Assembly: GCF_014207595.1 (NCBI RefSeq) | Contig: NZ_JACHGY010000001.1 | Span: forward strand, 2,114,836-2,178,835 | DNA length: 64,000 bases | Source of the DNA: Algisphaera agarilytica | GTDB taxonomy: Bacteria; Planctomycetota; Phycisphaerae; Phycisphaerales; Phycisphaeraceae | Direction of reading: 5' to 3' | Part shown: positions 53,481-61,787 of the stretch, in pieces | Position numbering within the stretch: position 1 is the first letter of the stretch | Layout of the letters: each line of letters begins with the position of its first letter | The notes under the pieces: model-generated | Database searches by the model: none | Seen by the model: the letters and a program-made list of their open reading frames with translations, nothing else | Told to the model about the DNA's origin: nothing | Position numbers and translations under genes: made by a program

Positions 53481-54500
53481 TCAGCGGGCGGGTCGGGCGA
53501 CGATCTGCCGCCAGAACTCGGTGAGTTGTTGGGTGAGCGCGGTGCGTCCGTGGACTTTTTCCACATACGCCCGGCCCCGCTCGCCCATCGCTCGGCGTCG
53601 AGACGCGTCCTCGGCCAATCGGACGATGGCGCTGGCCCACGCATCGCTCGTATCGGCCGTCAACGCCCGGGCCCATTCGCCTTCACCCGCCGCCACGACA
53701 TTCTCGCCCACCGCCGAGCCCACCCACGGCAGGCCCCAGGCCATGTACTGCAGGATCTTGTACGGACACTTGCCGCGGGTCCACAGCGTGTCGGGCATCG
53801 GGCACAGGCCCAGGTCGGCCTCGCGTAGCGCCCGGTCCTGTTCCTCGGGCGACCAGGGGCGGTGGTCCACCTCCAGCTTCGAGCCGGGGAACTCGAGCTT
53901 TTTCCCGCCCACGAGGCGGAGCTGCAGCGGAACCTCGGTGTCGAGTCGTGTAAAGACATCCGCGATATCACGGAGATAGACCTGCGTGCTGGTCGAACCG
54001 AGCCAGAGCAGGGTGACGGGCTGGCCATCCGTCGATTCCCGCACGGGCACGGCGTCGGGCAGGTCCACCGCCATCGGCATGATCTCGATCGGGTGGCCGA
54101 AGGGCTCGGACAGGTCAGCGAGGAAGCGGCTGCCCACCAGCGACGCATCCGCCCGGCCGACGGTCGCATTGAACCGCCGTCGGCGGACCCAGCTCGGCTG
54201 ACCGCCGTTCTTGCTCGAATAACTCAGTGGATCGTCGAAGTCGATCACCCAGAGTTTGGCCGCTGCGCGGACCGCCTTGGCGTCGCGGGTGGTGAGGATG
54301 TTGCGGTGCCACCACACCGCGTCGGCCCGACGCATCTCGTCGAGCAGGGCCTTGCGTTCGGGTCCGGGCTTGGGCCAGGTGCGCGGGGTGACGGTGATCC
54401 CCTGCTCGGCCAGCGGGGCGATCCAGTTCTCGACGCGCTGCTGGTACGACGCGGAGTCGGGCTTGCGGGTCACCGAGAGGATCTGGATCGGGTCGGCCAT
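53481..54500 (-). CDS. Glycosyltransferase, GT4/GT1-like
   Basis: This 339-residue GT-B type protein starts MADPIQILSVTRKPDSASYQ, has VDHRPWSPEEQDRALREADL, and the C-terminal GKCPYKILQYMAWGLPWVGS segment, which is the E/KxxLQYMAxGxPVV-type sugar-nucleotide site. The start at ATG 54500 is preferred; the open frame extends 20 codons upstream. It is the first gene of the minus-strand operon; a family A repeat lies upstream of it. Confidence 0.8.
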   Translation of the reverse strand: MADPIQILSVTRKPDSASYQQRVENWIAPLAEQGITVTPRTWPKPGPERKALLDEMRRADAVWWHRNILTTRDAKAVRAAAKLWVIDFDDPLSYSSKNGGQPSWVRRRRFNATVGRADASLVGSRFLADLSEPFGHPIEIMPMAVDLPDAVPVRESTDGQPVTLLWLGSTSTQVYLRDIADVFTRLDTEVPLQLRLVGGKKLEFPGSKLEVDHRPWSPEEQDRALREADLGLCPMPDTLWTRGKCPYKILQYMAWGLPWVGSAVGENVVAAGEGEWARALTADTSDAWASAIVRLAEDASRRRAMGERGRAYVEKVHGRTALTQQLTEFWRQIVARPAR

Positions 54501-54565
54501 GGGACCCGCGATGATACACTGGCCCGCCGACGTGACGCTGCTGATCCGCACGGTGGTCACCTATT

Positions 54566-54635
54566 CGTAGGTCAGGCATGCCTGCCTGACAAAGCCCTTG
54601 GTGATTCGGCGTCAGGCAAGCATGCCTGACCTACG
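54566..54635. repeat. Dispersed palindromic repeat, family A, copy 2
   Basis: Arms of 25 bases (54566-54590 and 54611-54635), one mismatch, 20-base loop. It sits between divergent genes for a glycosyltransferase and a kinase-like protein. Confidence 0.9.
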
Positions 54636-54676
54636 GCAGCGATGTGAAGCATGTATCGACCTTAATTCGAGGCTCT

Positions 54677-55408
54677 ATGTCCGATTCCCCCTTGCCAGAA
54701 CCGACCGCCGAACTCCCCGAGCCCGCCGAGCTTCTGGCGTTGCCTGAGGCGAAGGTGTTCAAGCAGGACCGCCGGAGCCGGGTGTGGTCGGTGGAAGACG
54801 GCTCGGGTCGGCGATGGGCGATCAAGCGTTTCGAGCACAGCCCGCTGCGTCAGCGGCTGGTCGCCAAAGTCGGCCAACACCCCGCCCAACGTGAGGTGAA
54901 GTGGCACGCCAAGCTCATCGCGGCGGAGCTGCCGGTGGTCCCGATCTTTGCGGCGGGACACGACGCATCCGGCCGGCAGTGGCTGATCACACCCTGGCGT
55001 GGCGACGACCTGGCGGAGTGGATTCAAGACGGGCGTCTGGCGGATGATCCCGCCCTGCGGCACGACGTGACCCGGCAACTCGGTGCGATCGCCGGGCGGA
55101 TCATGCAGATGCGGGTGTTCAACCGCGACTTCAAGGCCCGCAACTTTGTGGTGGACGAGCAAGGCAAGGTCTGGCTGATCGACGCCGGCGGTTGCCGGGG
55201 CGGCAAGGGCACGCCGTTGCTGGCGTTCGCGCTGCGGATGCTTACGCTGCTGAACCGTACGGCAAGAGGAGCCGCGAAGGAATCGGGCCGGGCCGACGCA
55301 TTGCCCTCGCGCACCGATCGTCAGCGGTTTTTCCGGACAATGACGGCCGCTTGGCCGAGCCTGCCCGACGGGATGCAGCACCTGCCGCGATCGCAAGAGT
55401 TCGATTGA
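54677..55408 (+). CDS. Kdo/InaA-type lipopolysaccharide kinase-like protein
   Basis: This 243-residue protein has the atypical kinase pattern WAIKRFEHSPLRQRL (Lys), the catalytic loop NRDFKARNFVV and WLIDAGGCRGGKG, where HRD reads NRD and DFG reads DAG. It resembles WaaP/InaA/Kdo kinases that phosphorylate LPS inner-core sugars. The neighbouring sugar operon fits that role. The ATG at 54677 follows GAGG; a GTG at 54644 is possible. Confidence 0.75.
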   Translation: MSDSPLPEPTAELPEPAELLALPEAKVFKQDRRSRVWSVEDGSGRRWAIKRFEHSPLRQRLVAKVGQHPAQREVKWHAKLIAAELPVVPIFAAGHDASGRQWLITPWRGDDLAEWIQDGRLADDPALRHDVTRQLGAIAGRIMQMRVFNRDFKARNFVVDEQGKVWLIDAGGCRGGKGTPLLAFALRMLTLLNRTARGAAKESGRADALPSRTDRQRFFRTMTAAWPSLPDGMQHLPRSQEFD

Positions 55409-55426
55409 GTTTCAGCTTCGGCCGAA

Positions 55427-56089
55427 TCAGCGCATCGACAGGTACCACTTGCCTTCGTAGCGGTCGAAGGTCCAGGGGTCCAGCTGGTCGCCGGTGGAGG
55501 TGCTGATCGTGACGACGGCGGTGGCGACGTCGTCCTCGATCGTGAGATCGTTGATGGCGGTGATCTCGGCGTCGAGCGCCTGCTTGTCTTCTTCTGCCGC
55601 GGGGTCGGCGTTGTCCCCGGCGTCTTCGGAGGTGGCCAGCTGGGTCTTGCTGTACTGCATGCTGAAGATCAGCGACATCGCGTCGACGAAGAAGCCCTCG
55701 GGATCGCCCATGCGTTTGGCCAGCCGTTTGGTCTCGGCTTCGGCGTTGTCGCTCATCATGACGTCCATCGGATTGAAGTTTCGGGGCAGGTGGTTGTCCA
55801 CCAGCTCGCCGAGTCGGGGGTCGCTGCCGGGCTGTTGCGCCATGGCGGCTAGGGCCAGAGCCATCTGCCCGATGATCTCGTCGCGGCGGGCTGGGGAGAC
55901 GGTGGCGACGAAGGCTTCCCAGTCCCGGTCATTGAACGCGTCCCGGGCGGCTTCGTAGGCGGCCTCGGGGGAGCCGAAGCCGCGCTCGGGGGTCTCGCCG
56001 TCCTGGGTTTCCTGCCCAAGCGAAGGCAGGGCGAGGGCCAGCATGGCCAGCAGGGCGGTCAAAGGGATCAGGCGGAGGGCTTGGGGCAT
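55427..56089 (-). CDS. Secreted protein of unknown function
   Basis: This 220-residue protein has a signal peptide (IPLTALLAMLALALPSLG). The mature part begins GSPEAAYEAARDAFNDRDWE then AFVATVSPARRDEIIGQMAL, and ends with a beta strand pattern (VATAVVTISTST, WTFDRYEGKWYLSM). This is the SnoaL/NTF2-like layout often seen in planctomycete exported proteins with a closing W-x-L. The assignment is weak. Confidence 0.6.
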   Translation of the reverse strand: MPQALRLIPLTALLAMLALALPSLGQETQDGETPERGFGSPEAAYEAARDAFNDRDWEAFVATVSPARRDEIIGQMALALAAMAQQPGSDPRLGELVDNHLPRNFNPMDVMMSDNAEAETKRLAKRMGDPEGFFVDAMSLIFSMQYSKTQLATSEDAGDNADPAAEEDKQALDAEITAINDLTIEDDVATAVVTISTSTGDQLDPWTFDRYEGKWYLSMR

Positions 56090-56279
56090 GGGGAGGGCTC
56101 CGGTGGGGTGGGCCTTCTATGATATCTCAGGGAAACAGGGCCGAACACGGCCGGTCCCGCGCAGCGACACATCACAAGCCCCGCTGCCCTACAATCTGCC
56201 CCTTCCGCCCGCGCCAGTCCGCCGGGCCGATGCCCAAAATCACCCCGTACGCCCCCGGCCCGACGCCCCACGCACACCG

Positions 56280-58094
56280 ATGTCTACCCCGACCCACATC
56301 CGCAACTTCTGCATCATCGCCCACATCGACCACGGCAAGTCCACCCTGGCCGACCGCATGCTGCAGGGCACCGGCGTGATGCACGAGCGCAACGCCCGGG
56401 AGCAGACCCTCGACAACATGGACCTCGAGCGTGAGCGTGGCATCACGATCAAGGCCTCGGCCGTGTCCGTCGAGCACGAGTACAAGGGCGAGACCTACGA
56501 GCTCAACTTCATCGATACCCCCGGCCACGTCGACTTCCACTACGAAGTCTCCCGCGCCCTGGCGGCGTGTGAAGGCGCGGTCTTGGTGGTGGACGCGACC
56601 CAGGGCGTCGAGGCCCAGACGGTCGCCAACCTGTACAAGGCCGTGGACGCCAACCTCGAACTCATCCCGGTCATCAACAAGATCGACCTGCCCAGCGCCC
56701 AACCCGAAGAGCGGGCGATGCAGGTCGAGGAAGTGCTCGGCCTCGACGCCGCCGACTGCATCATGACCTCGGCCAAGACCGGCGTGGGTGTGGCTGAACT
56801 GCTCGACGCCATCTGCGCCCGCTTCCCCGAGCCGCAGGGCAACCCCGACGCTCCGCTTCAAGCGCTGATCTTCGACGCGATCTACGACGACTACCGCGGC
56901 GTGGTCGTCTACTTCCGGATGATGAACGGCCGGATGAAAAAGGGTGACCGCATCCTCATGATGGGTGCCCAGCGCACTTACCAGGTCACCGAGCTCGGCA
57001 AGTTCCGCCCCGAGATGACCCCCACCACCGAGGCCTTCGAAGCAGGCGACGTGGGCTACATGGTCGCGGCGATTAAGACCCTCGAAGACGTCAACATCGG
57101 CGATACCATCACCCTCGACACCGCCCGCTGCGACGAGCCCCTGCCCGGCTACGAAGAGCCGGCCCCGATGGTCTACTGCGACTTCTACCCGTCCGGCGAC
57201 ACCCAGTTCGACGAACTCCGCGACGCCATCGCCCGGCTGCACGTCAACGACGCCAGCTACACCTACGAGCCCACCAACTCCGAAGCCCTCGGCTCCGGTT
57301 TCCGCTGCGGCTTCCTGGGCATGCTCCACATGGACATCATCCAGGAGCGCCTCGAACGCGAGGGCAACGTCAGCATCGTCCAGACCGCGCCGACCGTGAC
57401 CTACGAGATCAAGATCGTCGGCAAGGGCGGCGACACCGAGGTGATCCAGATCACCAACCCCGCCGAGCTGCCGGACATGAGCAAGGTCAAAGACATCCGC
57501 GAGCCCATCGTCGCCGCGGAGATCATCACGCCGACCTCCAGCATCGGCGACATCATGAAGCTCTGCGAGCAGCGCCGCGGCGTGTACAAATCACAGAAGT
57601 TCCTGGCCGACGACCGGCAGATCCTCGAATACGACCTGCCCCTGGCCGAGATCATTTACGACTTTTTCGACAAACTGAAATCCATCACCTCCGGCTACGG
57701 CACGATGGACTACCACGTCACCGGGTTCAACTCCGACAACCTCGTGAAGATGGACGTGCTGGTCAACGGCAACCCCGTCGAGGCGTTGTCCCTGATCGTG
57801 CACCGCAGCAAGGCCGAGTTCCGCGGCCGCCACCTGCTCAAACGCCTCAAAGAGCAGATCGACCGCCACCTCTTCGAGATCCCGCTCCAAGCCGCGATCG
57901 GCGGCAAGATCATCGCCCGCGAAACCATCAAGTCTGTCGGCAAGAACGTGACCGCCAAGTGCTACGGCGGCGACGTGTCACGGAAACGCAAACTGCTTGA
58001 GAAGCAGAAGAAGGGCAAGGAGCGCATGAAGAAGGTCGGCAGCGTCGACATCCCCCAAGAAGCCTTCATGTCGGTGCTCGACACCGGCGAATGA
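56280..58094 (+). CDS. lepA: Elongation factor 4 (back-translocase)
   Basis: This 604-residue translational GTPase starts at ATG 56280, giving STPTHIRNFCIIAHIDHGKS (G1), ERGITIK (switch I), DTPGHVDF (G3), NKID (G4) and a TSAKTG region (G5). The LepA-specific C-terminal domain has YSVEALSLIVH-like NPVEALSLIVHRSK and GKIIARETIKSVGKNVTAKC then YGGDVSRKRKLLEKQKKGKE. It is of normal length. A long upstream in-frame extension has shadow composition. Confidence 0.97.
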   Translation: MSTPTHIRNFCIIAHIDHGKSTLADRMLQGTGVMHERNAREQTLDNMDLERERGITIKASAVSVEHEYKGETYELNFIDTPGHVDFHYEVSRALAACEGAVLVVDATQGVEAQTVANLYKAVDANLELIPVINKIDLPSAQPEERAMQVEEVLGLDAADCIMTSAKTGVGVAELLDAICARFPEPQGNPDAPLQALIFDAIYDDYRGVVVYFRMMNGRMKKGDRILMMGAQRTYQVTELGKFRPEMTPTTEAFEAGDVGYMVAAIKTLEDVNIGDTITLDTARCDEPLPGYEEPAPMVYCDFYPSGDTQFDELRDAIARLHVNDASYTYEPTNSEALGSGFRCGFLGMLHMDIIQERLEREGNVSIVQTAPTVTYEIKIVGKGGDTEVIQITNPAELPDMSKVKDIREPIVAAEIITPTSSIGDIMKLCEQRRGVYKSQKFLADDRQILEYDLPLAEIIYDFFDKLKSITSGYGTMDYHVTGFNSDNLVKMDVLVNGNPVEALSLIVHRSKAEFRGRHLLKRLKEQIDRHLFEIPLQAAIGGKIIARETIKSVGKNVTAKCYGGDVSRKRKLLEKQKKGKERMKKVGSVDIPQEAFMSVLDTGE

Positions 58095-58156
58095 TGGGCA
58101 AGGCTTACACCCTGATTTGAGTAATCACGTTACGACGTTACGGGATGGCTTCAGCC

Positions 58157-59197
58157 CTATCCGCCGTACTCACACAGTTGTGTGATTTGCTGCGGAGCCA
58201 TCGCCGCATCGAGTGCGTGGGGGTCGACCTGGATCGCCTGGGCCTGGCGCGCCCGGGCGAGTTGTTTGTCGTCGAGGTCGCGGATGATCTCGGCGGTCAC
58301 CCGGCCACGGGTCGCGCTCCAGGTCCCGCCGAACACGGCCGCGAGGTGGCGGTACATGTGCACGGCATACCCGGGCCCGAAGATCTCGACGAGGTGGAAC
58401 GGCTCGTCGGGTTTGGTGTGGCCGGCCTTGAACACCATGGCAGCGAGGGCGGCGCCGTGGACCGCGACGATGCTCTGGGCGTTCCGCAGCATCGACCACT
58501 GCCTTTCCAACGGGTGGTCTTCAAAGTACACCCGCTCGTAGCCCCGATCACGCAGCAGGGGCCAGATCTCCGAGTCGTCGTTATCCACCCGGCGCACGCC
58601 ACGCCGGGCGATGTAGAGCTTGCGGGGGGTGTCTGAGGTGGAACCGGGGAAGTCGAGGTTGAACAGGCGGGGGTACCACTCGTAGAAGTGGCCGGACTTG
58701 GTCTCATCGAGGATCAGGCCTTCGACCGGCCCATCGGTCCGGACGGTGTTGAAGCCCAGGAGCGTGTAGGCACGCTCGGCCATTGCTGAAGCGCGTTTGC
58801 GGAGGACCGCGGTGATCGGGAAGTCCGGGGCACCGTGCGCGGCGAGCTGCTCGCGGGCCAGCAGCATCCGCGAGACCTGATTGGTCAGGACGTGGGCGAT
58901 GTTGCCGTCTGCATCCCGCCGGGTGTCGACGATCAGCTGGCCATCGATTTTTTGCGCGGGAGTACGCAGGGCCTCTCGGCGGTGCAGCGGGTTGCGGCTC
59001 AGCGGCACCTTCCCGAGCGATGTAGTGGAACCTTCAAAGGTGCGCACCGCGATGGACCGCGGCGCGTTGCGGTAGGGCGGGGCGTAGATGTTTTCGGTGG
59101 AGGCGTTCCACGCGCTGTTGAGGCGTGTGGCGTGGCCGACCGTCCAGGCCTCGGGGACATCAATCGACTCCAGTTCCAGCTCAACATCAATCTGCAT
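58157..59197 (-). CDS. Glycosyltransferase family 61 (DUF563-like) protein
   Basis: This 346-residue protein has PRKLYIARRGVRRVDNDDSE, YFEDHPLERQWSMLRNAQSI and VAVHGAALAAMVFKAG, the conserved GT61 block with the H-G-A-A/G-L motif, and HLVEIFGPGYAVHMYRHLA. Such enzymes transfer xylose or related sugars; the acceptor is unknown. The ATG at 59197 is used; TTG at 59212 is a longer option. It lies apart from the main sugar operon. Confidence 0.75.
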   Translation of the reverse strand: MQIDVELELESIDVPEAWTVGHATRLNSAWNASTENIYAPPYRNAPRSIAVRTFEGSTTSLGKVPLSRNPLHRREALRTPAQKIDGQLIVDTRRDADGNIAHVLTNQVSRMLLAREQLAAHGAPDFPITAVLRKRASAMAERAYTLLGFNTVRTDGPVEGLILDETKSGHFYEWYPRLFNLDFPGSTSDTPRKLYIARRGVRRVDNDDSEIWPLLRDRGYERVYFEDHPLERQWSMLRNAQSIVAVHGAALAAMVFKAGHTKPDEPFHLVEIFGPGYAVHMYRHLAAVFGGTWSATRGRVTAEIIRDLDDKQLARARQAQAIQVDPHALDAAMAPQQITQLCEYGG

Positions 59198-59319
59198 GGC
59201 AACCCCAGACAATTACGTGGTGGTAAGTGCGTCCCCGGGCTCGGCGTCCAATCGATCGATTGGCACCAAGTTCCCGTAACAAGATTTTGACCCCGGGCAT
59301 CCCCGTATAATCAATCTCC

Positions 59320-59757
59320 ATGGGTATTTTGCAGGATTATTCGTGCGGTGTCATCCCCTGCCGTTCCGGCGCGAACGGCAAGGAGTTTTTGCTCGTCCAG
59401 CTCCACGCGGGTCACTGGTCATTTCCGAAGGGGCACCCCGAGGCGGGCGAGACGCCGATCGAGACCGCCCGGCGAGAGTTGCGGGAAGAAACGGGCCTGA
59501 CGGATATCACGCTGCTCGAATCCCCGGCGTTTGAAGAGATGTATTCCTTCACGAAACGATCCGGGAAGGTCGTCGAGAAGACCGTGACCTATTACCTCGG
59601 CGAGCTCTCGGACCCTTCGGCCGAGGTGTCGGTGCAGCCCGAAGAGGTGGCGGATTTCGCGTGGGGCGACGCCGAGGCCACGATGCAGCGGATGACGTTT
59701 GCCGAGGGCCGACGGTTGTTCGGGGAAGTCTTGGATTATCTGGACGTTTCGGGCTAA
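59320..59757 (+). CDS. Nudix hydrolase, Ap4A-hydrolase-like
   Basis: This 145-residue protein has a complete Nudix box in [20 protein letters not shown] followed by TGL, and an N-terminal strand typical of bis(5'-nucleosyl)-tetraphosphatase-type Nudix proteins ([29 protein letters not shown]). The W-S-F-P-K-G-H motif supports Ap4A-type hydrolysis, but the substrate is not proven. A separate Nudix protein is at 20760. Confidence 0.88.
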   Translation: MGILQDYSCGVIPCRSGANGKEFLLVQLHAGHWSFPKGHPEAGETPIETARRELREETGLTDITLLESPAFEEMYSFTKRSGKVVEKTVTYYLGELSDPSAEVSVQPEEVADFAWGDAEATMQRMTFAEGRRLFGEVLDYLDVSG

Positions 59758-60116
59758 GGGGTTCGTTCTGTAGGGATTAGCGATCGGCGGGGCGGGGGGA
59801 TTTATCAGATTCGGCGGGGTGGGGTTTGCTCAGGTGGCCTGCATATCTTCTGTTCTGGTCGCCTGCTGCGGCGTGTGTCGCGGCAGGCCGACCCTTTTTG
59901 GGTTGTGGGTTAAGTCGCCCCAATGAGGGGTCGATGAAACCAAAGATCACGTATCTCTCGCCGTAGCCCTAACCGGGTTGCCCAGGAGAGGGCTTAGGCA
60001 AGCAATACGTGGTCCGACGGTCGAGCGTGTGGCTCGCCGTCAAACCGTGTTGAGTCGTGTGGGCTCAGCGGAGAAAGCCATAGTGGGCAACAGCCCCCGA
60101 AACAGGAGTTAGTCTT
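59758..60116. other. Long leader upstream of the pilin gene
   Basis: This 359-base region holds no supported gene. A hairpin (GCCTGC...GCAGGC, 59861-59888) followed by CCGACCCTTTTT may end the Nudix gene, and GACGG-TCGAGC / GCTCG-CCGTC forms a second hairpin near 60015-60040. No known riboswitch could be matched. Confidence 0.4.
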
Positions 60117-60641
60117 ATGTCGGCACGTACTTTGAAGGCTAAGGGTTTCACCCTTGTTGAAATTCTTATCGTTGTGGTCATCCTCGGCATCCTCGCCGCG
60201 ATCGTTATCCCCCAGTTCACCAGCGCTTCGGAGTCGGCTAAGGCTTCGAGCATCGTGACCCAGCTGCAAACCATCCGCAGCCAAATCGAGCTGTTCCAGA
60301 TTCAGCACAATGGTGATTACCCCCTTCTGACCGCCGCCACCGATGGCACGGCGTGGGACGTTCTGACCGAAGAAACCAACGTTGCTGGTAGCACCACCAT
60401 CACCGCTGGCGAAACCACCTACGGCCCCTACCTGCAGAAGGCCCCGGTTAACGGCTTCGAAGACAGCTCGGAAATCATCCTCGGCACCGGTACCGCCCTC
60501 GGCACCGCTGCTGCGGGTAGCGGCTGGCACTACAACGCCACGACCGGTGAAGTCAAGGTCAACATGGCCGCCGCCAAGGCGATCGAAGTTGGTCTGCTGG
60601 ACACCGGTGAAACCGAAAACGACGACGTCCGCGGCTACTAA
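60117..60641 (+). CDS. Type IV pilin / type II secretion major pseudopilin-like protein
   Basis: This 174-residue prepilin has the cleavage motif KG-FTLVEILIVVVILGILAA, with the Gly-Phe cleavage site and Glu5, then the hydrophobic helix. The mature domain contains AKASSIVTQLQTIRSQIELF, typical of GspG-like pseudopilins, and a Thr/Gly-rich C-terminus. AGGAG precedes the ATG. A very strong terminator follows, so it can be expressed at a high level alone. Whether it is a true pilin or a T2SS pseudopilin is not decided. Confidence 0.88.
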   Translation: MSARTLKAKGFTLVEILIVVVILGILAAIVIPQFTSASESAKASSIVTQLQTIRSQIELFQIQHNGDYPLLTAATDGTAWDVLTEETNVAGSTTITAGETTYGPYLQKAPVNGFEDSSEIILGTGTALGTAAAGSGWHYNATTGEVKVNMAAAKAIEVGLLDTGETENDDVRGY

Positions 60642-60670
60642 GCCACGAATCCGTCAGACAGCAAATTGAA

Positions 60671-60703
60671 ACGGTGGAGGCGAATAGCCTCCACCGTTTT
60701 TTT
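60671..60703 (+). terminator. Strong intrinsic terminator after the pilin gene
   Basis: A perfect 11-base stem ACGGTGGAGGC / GCCTCCACCGT with loop GAATA and a seven-T tract. Confidence 0.95.
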
Positions 60704-60796
60704 ACCGGACGGCCCGGGACAACCACAGTCTCCCCACGAACTGTCCGATGAAGATTCGGGATTAACCCCGCTTATTGACAAGCCCTGGAGCAATTT

Positions 60797-61081
60797 ATGA
60801 AAACCCTCCGCTACCTCAACACCGTGCTGACCGTCATCGCCATCCTGCTGACGCTCAACGTCTACATCCAACTGACCGGCACCCCCGCAGGCGCCGCGGT
60901 GTCCGTGGCCCAGGAAGCCCACGCGTCGGAGAAGAAACCCGTCCGCGGGGTGGGTTCCAGCGCCCAGGCTCAACTCGACCAGCTCAAAGAGATCAACGAA
61001 AACCTCGCCCGCCTGTCGGGCAAGCTGACCGACGGCTCGGTCCGCGTCAAAGTGGATTCGCTGCCGGCCGAAGGCGATTGA
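60797..61081 (+). CDS. Small anchored protein of unknown function (94 aa)
   Basis: An N-terminal hydrophobic helix (LNTVLTVIAILLTLNVYIQL) anchors or exports the protein. The rest is a helix with heptad-like Leu/Ile spacing (QAQLDQLKEINENLARLSGK) that may form a coiled coil. Its place between the pilin and pseudopilin genes suggests an envelope role. No family is recognised. Confidence 0.6.
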   Translation: MKTLRYLNTVLTVIAILLTLNVYIQLTGTPAGAAVSVAQEAHASEKKPVRGVGSSAQAQLDQLKEINENLARLSGKLTDGSVRVKVDSLPAEGD

Positions 61082-61090
61082 TCCGGAGAT

Positions 61091-61158
61091 GTAGGTCAGG
61101 CATGCCTGCCTGACGCTGGTCGATTGTGTGTTGTGTCAGGCAAGCATGCCTGACCTAC
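61091..61158. repeat. Dispersed palindromic repeat, family A, copy 3
   Basis: Arms 61091-61114 and 61135-61158, one mismatch, 20-base loop; nearly identical to copy 2 apart from the loop. Intergenic, 26 bases before the pseudopilin gene. Confidence 0.9.
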
Positions 61159-61183
61159 GGGGCTCATCCCGAACTACTCCGCC

Positions 61184-61702
61184 ATGATGAAACACCAACC
61201 ACATCCTGCTCGACGACGTAGCGCGGCTTACACCCTCGTTGAGGTGCTGTTGGTCGTCACGATCCTGGGGATCGTCAGTGTTTCGGTGATCCCGAGCATG
61301 CTGACGGCCGGCGAGATGGGCGTGCAGGCCGCGGCACGGGTGATCGTGGCCGACCTGCTCTACGCCCAGAACGAAGCCATCGCCCAGCAGGCATCACACA
61401 AGGTGGTGTTCGACGTGGCCAACAACTCCTACCAGATCCAGGACCAGAACGGCACGCCGTTGACGGTCGATTGGCTGGGGGGCTCGGCCAACAACTACAT
61501 CGTGGACTTCGCCAATGACCAGCGGTTCCAGGGCGTCACCATCACAGCGGTTGACTTCGGGGTCACCACCCCCAACGAGATTTCCTACGACAACCTCGGC
61601 GGCCCCTCCACGGGGGGAAGCATCACCATCCAGTTCGACCGACAGTCGTACCGGATCGATGTGGCCGAGTTCACCGGACGGGTCACCGTGACCCAGATTT
61701 AG
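61184..61702 (+). CDS. GspH/FimT-type pseudopilin
   Basis: This 172-residue prepilin-like protein has an N-terminal basic head and the motif AYTLVEVLLVVTILGIVSVS, where the Gly-Phe pair usual before TLVE is Ala-Tyr. The periplasmic domain has ARVIVADLLYAQNEAIAQQA and a beta-rich end with SITIQFDRQSYRIDVAEFTG, the GspH/FimT pattern of minor pseudopilins. A second ATG follows immediately. It is followed by pilM. Confidence 0.8.
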   Translation: MMKHQPHPARRRSAAYTLVEVLLVVTILGIVSVSVIPSMLTAGEMGVQAAARVIVADLLYAQNEAIAQQASHKVVFDVANNSYQIQDQNGTPLTVDWLGGSANNYIVDFANDQRFQGVTITAVDFGVTTPNEISYDNLGGPSTGGSITIQFDRQSYRIDVAEFTGRVTVTQI

Positions 61703-61787
61703 CAAACCGACGCGATCGGGCTCTGATCCAGCCCGGCCGACCAACGAACCAGGGAACACAAAGCGTCGGGGGAATGAGAGGCAGAAC

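Noticed and set aside
59940-60116. Possible c-di-GMP riboswitch before the pilin gene
   Set aside because: Only fragments such as CCGGGTTGCC resemble the class I consensus; the paired GGCAAACC and GCAAAGCC elements are not in order.
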